Source of the DNA: Nageia nagi
Lineage: Eukaryota > Pinophyta
Direction: 5' to 3'
NCBI GenBank assembly: GCA_050084985.1
Contig: JBITNC010000001.1
Location: forward strand, 176,080,001 to 176,144,000
DNA length: 64,000 nucleotides
How positions within the stretch are numbered: position 1 is the stretch's first letter; each line of letters opens with the position of its first letter. Positions 58,450 through 64,000 of this stretch are shown here, piece after piece. The position numbers and the translations under genes are program-made. The notes under the pieces were generated by a model. The model saw nothing but the letters and a program-made list of their open reading frames with translations. It had not been told where the DNA came from and ran no database searches.

Positions 58450-59425
58450 ATAACTATACCCTTTACTCCTTAATGTCTAATAAACCAAACCAATTTCCCT
58501 TAGGTCCTTCCTAGTCTGCTATAGTCCCATTAACCATGTGACGACTATGTGCTCATAAGCCTGTATCTATAGTAATCTTGCATGGAAAATCATCATGTTG
58601 AACTTCTCAATGTTGATGAAGTTGTAAACATCCTTGTATAACTATGATAGAACTATGGTCCCCATGCAAACTATGATCCCCTCTTACATATCAACCTCAC
58701 CACCCAATCTAGTCCTAGTGGGAAGGTTGAGCTACTCTTATTTGGACATAAGGAAGTAGCTATGATTGTAGCTACATATAACTACAAATGCCATCCCATT
58801 GGGGCAAATCAACATACCTTCACTAACCTCATCGATTGATGCTCCTAATTGTGGTCTGCCTCCTTGATAAACCATAGAGCCTCTTACTCTTAATTATTAT
58901 TATTTAGAAGCTCCCTCTAATGTATGAGAGTTCCCTTTATGGAAATCCCCCATATGCAATAGACATCAAGAAGTATTATGCTCATTTCACTTAGGGGTAG
59001 GTGAAATGAGAAGCAATCAGGATCCCATCTCTCCAACAATGCTATCAATAGTGGCAAGTCCTATCACATGTGTTTGATGATGGCTAGATCTTATATCCTA
59101 CATTTGGATAAAATATCATCAATGTGGTTGGTTCTAGGCTAACCCCTCACCTTCTCTAAGGTGGTTATGGTCAGTAGTCCTCCCTCGATAAGAACCTTAT
59201 GCTTCTACAAAGGGATACAAGAAAAATAAAATGGTAAATTTCTTTGTTAAAGTAAAATATAAAATTCTAAAACATAAATAACATAAAAATATGAATTATT
59301 AAAGAAAAATATACAACAAGAATACTTACTGCATACTCATATGGAAGGAAGTGGAGATACTTTACTATGTAGCCTCTTCAACTAGTAATGGGATGTCCAA
59401 GCACCCTACATGCCTTGTTATACAT
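58450..59425 (-). pseudogene. Plant mobile domain (PMD, MAIN-like) gene fragment with intron
   Basis: Minus strand. From right to left there is a short exon (59330-59425), an intron (59205-59329), then a longer exon. The long exon carries the PMD signature: ALLERWDPDCFSFHLP, then SEMSIILLDVYCIWGI (about 58960-59080). GGRPQLGASIDE follows (about 58850-58890), then LPTRTRLGGEVDM and VVTWLMGL (58520-58720). In the family the matching start is A-L-V-E-R-W-R-P-E-T-H-T-F-H. Several stops break it. PMD proteins of Arabidopsis (MAIN, MAIL1) act in genome stability and silencing, and PMD genes are also known as passengers of plant transposons. Here it lies antisense within an LTR element. Confidence 0.82.
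59205..59329 (-). other. Intron of the PMD fragment
   Basis: On the minus strand it starts GTAAGTATTC after ATGCA and ends CCCTTTGTAG before AAGCATAAGG, 125 bases, AT-rich. Both sites are near the plant consensus. A second acceptor-like site (GGTCTTTTAG) precedes the short exon at 59426. Confidence 0.65.
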
Positions 59426-59429
59426 CTAA

Positions 59430-61370
59430 AAGACCAAAATGATGAATAAAATTAGGAAGAATAACTAAAAGTAATGATGACCAAGAGCAAATGACATCCA
59501 CATTAAGTCAATTAACCTCCAACTTGATCACATGTAGCTAGAGGATGAGTCAACATTCGGGTAGGGCTTCATCGGTTAGGTTGGAAGTTAGAGTGACAAG
59601 TCACCAAAACCAAAAGTCAAAATGAACCTTTTCTATTTAAAATTTTATTATATAATTTCTTAATTGTATTGAAATCCTAGGGCTTCATCATTTTCTCATA
59701 TAGATGCCCTATATCATTATGTTATATGTTCATCTTGCATAAAATTATTTTAAATGATTGATGTTTCTTTTAAAAAACAATTACTACTATTTTCATGGTG
59801 CCAACGGTGTCCATTTCCTTGATTTATGTGTGCATTCAAGGGCTGATGACCTATAATGGTTTATACATGCATTTTAATCCCTTACTGGTTATGTATGAGT
59901 AAAATGTTAACATTTGTGGTATTTAAAATTATCTATAGAAATTATACAGCATTAGCAATGTGGAATTGGCCAAATTAGAATAAATTATAAATGCATGTTC
60001 TCAATTTGTGTTGACATAAATATTATTGAATGATAAGTGCACTTAAAATGTTGATATACATGATTAATTTTTATTGGTAAAATGTTATTATATTTAAATT
60101 ATACTTCAAAATTCTATCTTCAAAATTATTTATTGCGTGCATTCCATTGTCAATTAGATATCCATTTTTTTAGCATTAATTGAAAATATTCTTGATTTTG
60201 GAAAAGGCTATCTTGCTTCCTATGCCACCAATAAGGTGAATATTACAAAATTACTTGATCTATTAAATAATTGTAAATTTTTCATATTGTTTCTAATTCA
60301 TAGCAATGGTTATTGAAATATTATATATCCTAAAATTGTAAATTACAAATACAAACAAATGTTGCTATCAAATAATTTCTCTAAAAATTCTATGATCAAT
60401 TGGATTTTTTTTCATGAATGAAAAGAATGTGCTATAGATGGTTTTCAATTGAATATATTCCAAATTTTTGCACTTGAAATCAAAAATCTCACATTGCCTA
60501 CGATGTATAACTACCATAAATCCTTTTGTATTAGGGCCTATTTTCATCTTATTGAATATTTCTCCATTTACATGGTTTCTTCATACATATGAGTTGATTT
60601 CAAGCTAAGGATCAATATAGTTGAAAATATGATCATTCAATTCTAGGCATCCCATGGTGTTCACAGCATGGCCTTATATTGAATATGCATATAAATTGAG
60701 ATGTTACAATGAATGACCAAATAATAATTGAATATATGGTGTAATGATAGAAACTAAATATACTATTTTATTGAAATACTGACATTATTTCAAAGCCATG
60801 GTCTTCCCATGAGCAAATATGATATTGATACAAGACATCACTATTGTGATTCACTGAATGGATATTTATAGATAATGAGTTGTCTATTGTAGTAGTCTAT
60901 AAATTATGGATATTGTAAGCACAGGGCATTACAAAGAACCCATGCATTTCCTCTTCATAGACTATGAGTTCTCTATCATAGTAGTCTATGTATCATTGTT
61001 TATATGTCACTATGCATCACATCAACCATAGTCATATATTACATATTCTATTTATTTCATCCTTACTAATTATATTATTTATTCTTTCATGTATATGATC
61101 TATGCGGGTATATGTTATTTTATTCTATAGGTATTGTTTAGGTGAGTAGGATTGACATTAACTACTCACCTCATATAGGGGCTCTTAGTTTGAGCTTGAT
61201 CACTTGACATAGCAAGAGTTAGGGGCAACCAAGACCAAAAAGGGGAAAGCAACATACCATACTCAGCATATTGATCAAAAATAAGAAAGTACACTATACT
61301 ATTGAAAATCTTTTTCTCTTCTTTAGACTTCTTTGGATTATGCAATTTCAATGTTTTTCATTACACATCC
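59430..61370. other. AT-rich interior of the PMD-carrying element
   Basis: No gene or repeat recognised. The part nearest 59430 may include a further intron and upstream exon of the PMD fragment. Confidence 0.5.
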
Positions 61371-61384
61371 AAAGAGGGGAAAAA
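61371..61384 (+). promoter_or_regulatory. Polypurine tract of the PMD-carrying element
   Basis: AAAGAGGGGAAAAA directly before the 3' LTR. Confidence 0.75.
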
Positions 61385-62116
61385 TTTAGATGCCTAAAAA
61401 TGATTCATTATTTATTTAATAAATCATATTTAGCATGTTAAATAATTATAAGGTAATAATGTATAAATCAAAATAAAATGCTAGTATATTGCAATACCAT
61501 GTGTTAGGGCTAGTGTAATATTATATACCATGGTTTATATTATAAGTTATATTGAATATTGAAATAAGAATTGTTATTGCTATGTGTTAGCTTTCACCCT
61601 TTTTTATTTCTTTGTAGGTTATAAATAGTGGAGGTGAATGTTGACATCCCTATTAAAACTCTCTGATAGGTGGTTGTCCTAAATATTATGCCAATGGTGT
61701 CTCTTGATGCCACCTATCTTTGAGAATTTGTTAACTCTCTGAACTTTGTAATCTCTCTCTTGTGTACAACATAAAATTACCCTTTCCATGGTGTTAGCGA
61801 CATGAGACTCCTACGATGCCATTGGCATGTGCCTTCTAGATCAGGAGGTCTAGACTTTGAGGAATGACTCGTGATATCACTCTAGCAAACATCTAATGTG
61901 AGATCATTTGAAATCTAATCATTATTCTTTGAATGCTCATTGTTATCTACTCTTAAGGATTGTACATATATTAGCTGTAGGCCCCACTCTGTATTAGGTT
62001 TTTATATGTTTCATATATATTGCTTGTAATTCGATATAGGGTTGTTATTCATTTCCTAGACCAGATTTATATTTATTCTACTATTTATTTATTATTTACA
62101 TATTTTTGGGTCTACA
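61385..62116 (+). repeat. 3' LTR of the PMD-carrying element
   Basis: Aligns along its length with 57305-58040. The first base pair after TG is changed (TTTAGATGCC). Ends GGGTCTACA, followed by TSD TATGG. Confidence 0.9.
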
Positions 62117-62121
62117 TATGG

Positions 62122-64000
62122 TATATTATTTATTAATTCCTATGATGAAGTCAATTGGTATACACATGAAACATTCCATATGCAAGATCTTTTTAATGGA
62201 CTCAAAAAATAGAGTCTCACTATTTAATTAAAAAATATATTTAAATCTTTTTTTGGTTATGCATATAAAAAAATATTATTTAAATGATTTGAACCATTAT
62301 TTTCTTTTAACCATATTTTAATTTTAAAATTTATAAAATGATTGTAAAAACACTAAAACATGAAACAATCAACAAGAAACACCCTAAAGCATGTTCATAG
62401 CCATCCTTTAAATTATTCACAAATAAGTATATTAGTTGCTAAATATATGAAACCCATCCACACAATTAAATTATCCTAGTTGGAAGAATATGTGAACCAA
62501 TGTTTCATATAAATAAAAAATAATATCATACAAAAATTAATCTAAAGAAATTATAAGATAATTTTTTATTCATAGAGTACCCATATGAAGTAGCTAAGTA
62601 TTTAGATAACTAGTCAAGATAGAACAAAGTAGTTAGTATATATACAAAATAGGTGGAATAATAAGACATGCATAATTTTTCAATACAAAATATTTACTCT
62701 TTCACTTATTCTTAATTTATTTAATTATGTTAACATTTTAGCTATTACAATGATCAAGGTTGAAGTGAAATGAAAGCATAAAATTGACCAAATAGTTATA
62801 ATAAAAGTAAGAAACTTTAAATTTAATTTTTTTTGAATGTCACATGCAAAAAAAAATCAGTGTCACTATATAGTCTAGAATGCTACTTGAAAAACATTGA
62901 GATATATATGATACACAAATGAAAAATAATACAATATGAGAATACAAACCTCATTAACGTAGAAATTATTGTATAATGTAATTCATTTACAAATACTTGT
63001 ATTATTATAATATACATGAGGAAAGTTACCTTCCATATATAATTTTGGCAATATTAGGATTTATCATGACATTAACCTTTATAAAAATATGTTAAGTAAA
63101 ACTAATCTATAAGACATGAACAAAATATAAAAGATACAAATTAGAAGTTTATAAAAATTAAAATAATATAATCCAAAGTTTCCAAATATATTGAAGCTTA
63201 AATTGACCAAATAAGAGCTAAGTTGCTTTAATTTGGTGAATTATAAAATCAAAACTTTCACTATTTATAAATGTAATGTTTGAATCTTTAGAAGTTTTTA
63301 TTATATCAACTTATACCTCCTTATTTATGCCTTTATTTCCTTATCCCCCTATAAAGTCTCAGTAGGAAATAGTAAATATTAAACTAATTCTGCATAAATG
63401 AGTAGAAGAAAGCTATAGGAGACTTGGTACAAAATATTTGTATGAAACATAACATTGATTAAATGAAAACACAATAAAAAAATTGATAAAATAATCCATA
63501 ACATATCTAACTTAGAAGAGTTGGAGATAAAAGATCAAGAGTTTCTTACCTATTTATAGCATATAAAGTTTATTGATCAAGAAGTCTTTTCTTCTAATTT
63601 CTATACACTTGTCTACATCTCTACTTTCTCATCTTCCTCTATTGAAACTAAAATATACAAGAATTATAAACTAAATCATTTTTATTAAAATCTTGAATAG
63701 TAATTAATTAATTTCTATATATCTTTGTTAATGTCTGACTTGCATCATCATCTAAATCAAATCTTCTTGCACATCTCATTTGCATCTCATTTTTGCAAGT
63801 TCTATTCAATAAATTTTTAACATTTACTATAACTTTTGCATCTTCTATGCAAATATGGTATTTTTCCAATTGCACATGTTTAGATAAAGATGATTTGTTC
63901 ACAATTTAGATGTGCCTCTCCAAATTGATCAGAACAGATCAGCAATTCAATCTTTAGGCATACAAGTGATGTGAATCTACCTTAAGGTAAATATCTATGT
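62122..64000. other. AT-rich stretch, nothing recognised
   Basis: No frame with protein-like composition, no LTR ends, no structural RNA. The longest frame (64 codons, minus, 63708-63902) has no neighbours or motif and is treated as chance. Confidence 0.6.

Larger units (their letters stand above)
57305..62116 (+). mobile_element. Old LTR element carrying an antisense PMD gene fragment
   Basis: 4812 bp with LTRs of 736 and 732 bp, terminal TGTAGA...TCTACA, and TSD TATGG. A purine tract precedes the right LTR (61371-61384), which sets plus orientation, as does the LTR TATA box. The LTRs differ at more than one in ten positions over the part compared, so insertion is old. No gag or pol motif lies inside. 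Instead there is a minus-strand plant-mobile-domain fragment. No standard primer site follows the 5' LTR. Confidence 0.88.

Noticed and set aside
58253-58453. Small basic protein gene next to the PMD fragment
   Set aside because: It has no similarity I can recognise and no upstream signal, and the opposite strand is equally open. Left as a note only.

Overview
This window looks like heterochromatic, repeat-packed nuclear DNA from a seed plant with a large, heavily methylated genome. It is very AT-rich and CpG-poor, and almost everything recognisable is a decayed plant transposable element (Ty1-copia, Ty3-gypsy, an L1-type LINE). Two small pieces of plant gene families, PPR and plant mobile domain, sit inside elements. 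A gymnosperm is plausible but the species cannot be fixed from the sequence. I see no intact host gene, no tRNA or rRNA, and no CRISPR array.

The main result is a nested structure read from long terminal repeats (LTRs), target-site duplications (TSDs), primer-binding sites (PBS) and polypurine tracts (PPT). The oldest layer from about 8.65 to 53.79 kb is a plus-strand LINE. It is split by a plus-strand gypsy-like element, called G2p here (about 9397-50094), which carries two further clusters. Its 5' LTR is split by a minus-strand copia element B (9876 to about 28200). B is in turn split by a complete copia element C (13136-22388, TSD GTATA) and by a complete gag-only element (24323-26959, TSD GGTTA). 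The 3' LTR of G2p is split by a minus-strand relative, G2m (37551-49362, TSD AGCAC). The 5' LTR of G2m is split by a gag-less gypsy element, G1 (43064-48605, TSD GATTT/GGTTT). By eye, the LTR pairs of C and of the gag-only element differ by 8/491 and 5/321 positions, so these are the youngest insertions.

Left of the nest: element A, a minus-strand copia gag-pol remnant running off the left edge (1 to about 3950); remains of a third G2-family element, G2x (about 3951-8049); and a 3'-truncated copia element H (5274 to about 7107) inserted in its LTR. Right of the nest: an unassigned minus-strand coding-like stretch (about 55.6-56.5 kb), then an older LTR element (57305-62116, TSD TATGG). That element carries, in antisense, a plant-mobile-domain gene fragment that still has a recognisable intron. 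The last 1.9 kb is featureless AT-rich DNA.

The most interesting signals are: an eight-copy hairpin array with compensatory changes in the 3' untranslated region of C; a PPR-gene fragment in the C leader; the antisense intron-bearing PMD capture; a 255-bp (85-codon) segment of the LINE reverse transcriptase reiterated four times in frame; and a gypsy-like family (G2) whose interior encodes unfamiliar proteins instead of gag-pol. None of the element genes appears functional as it stands.
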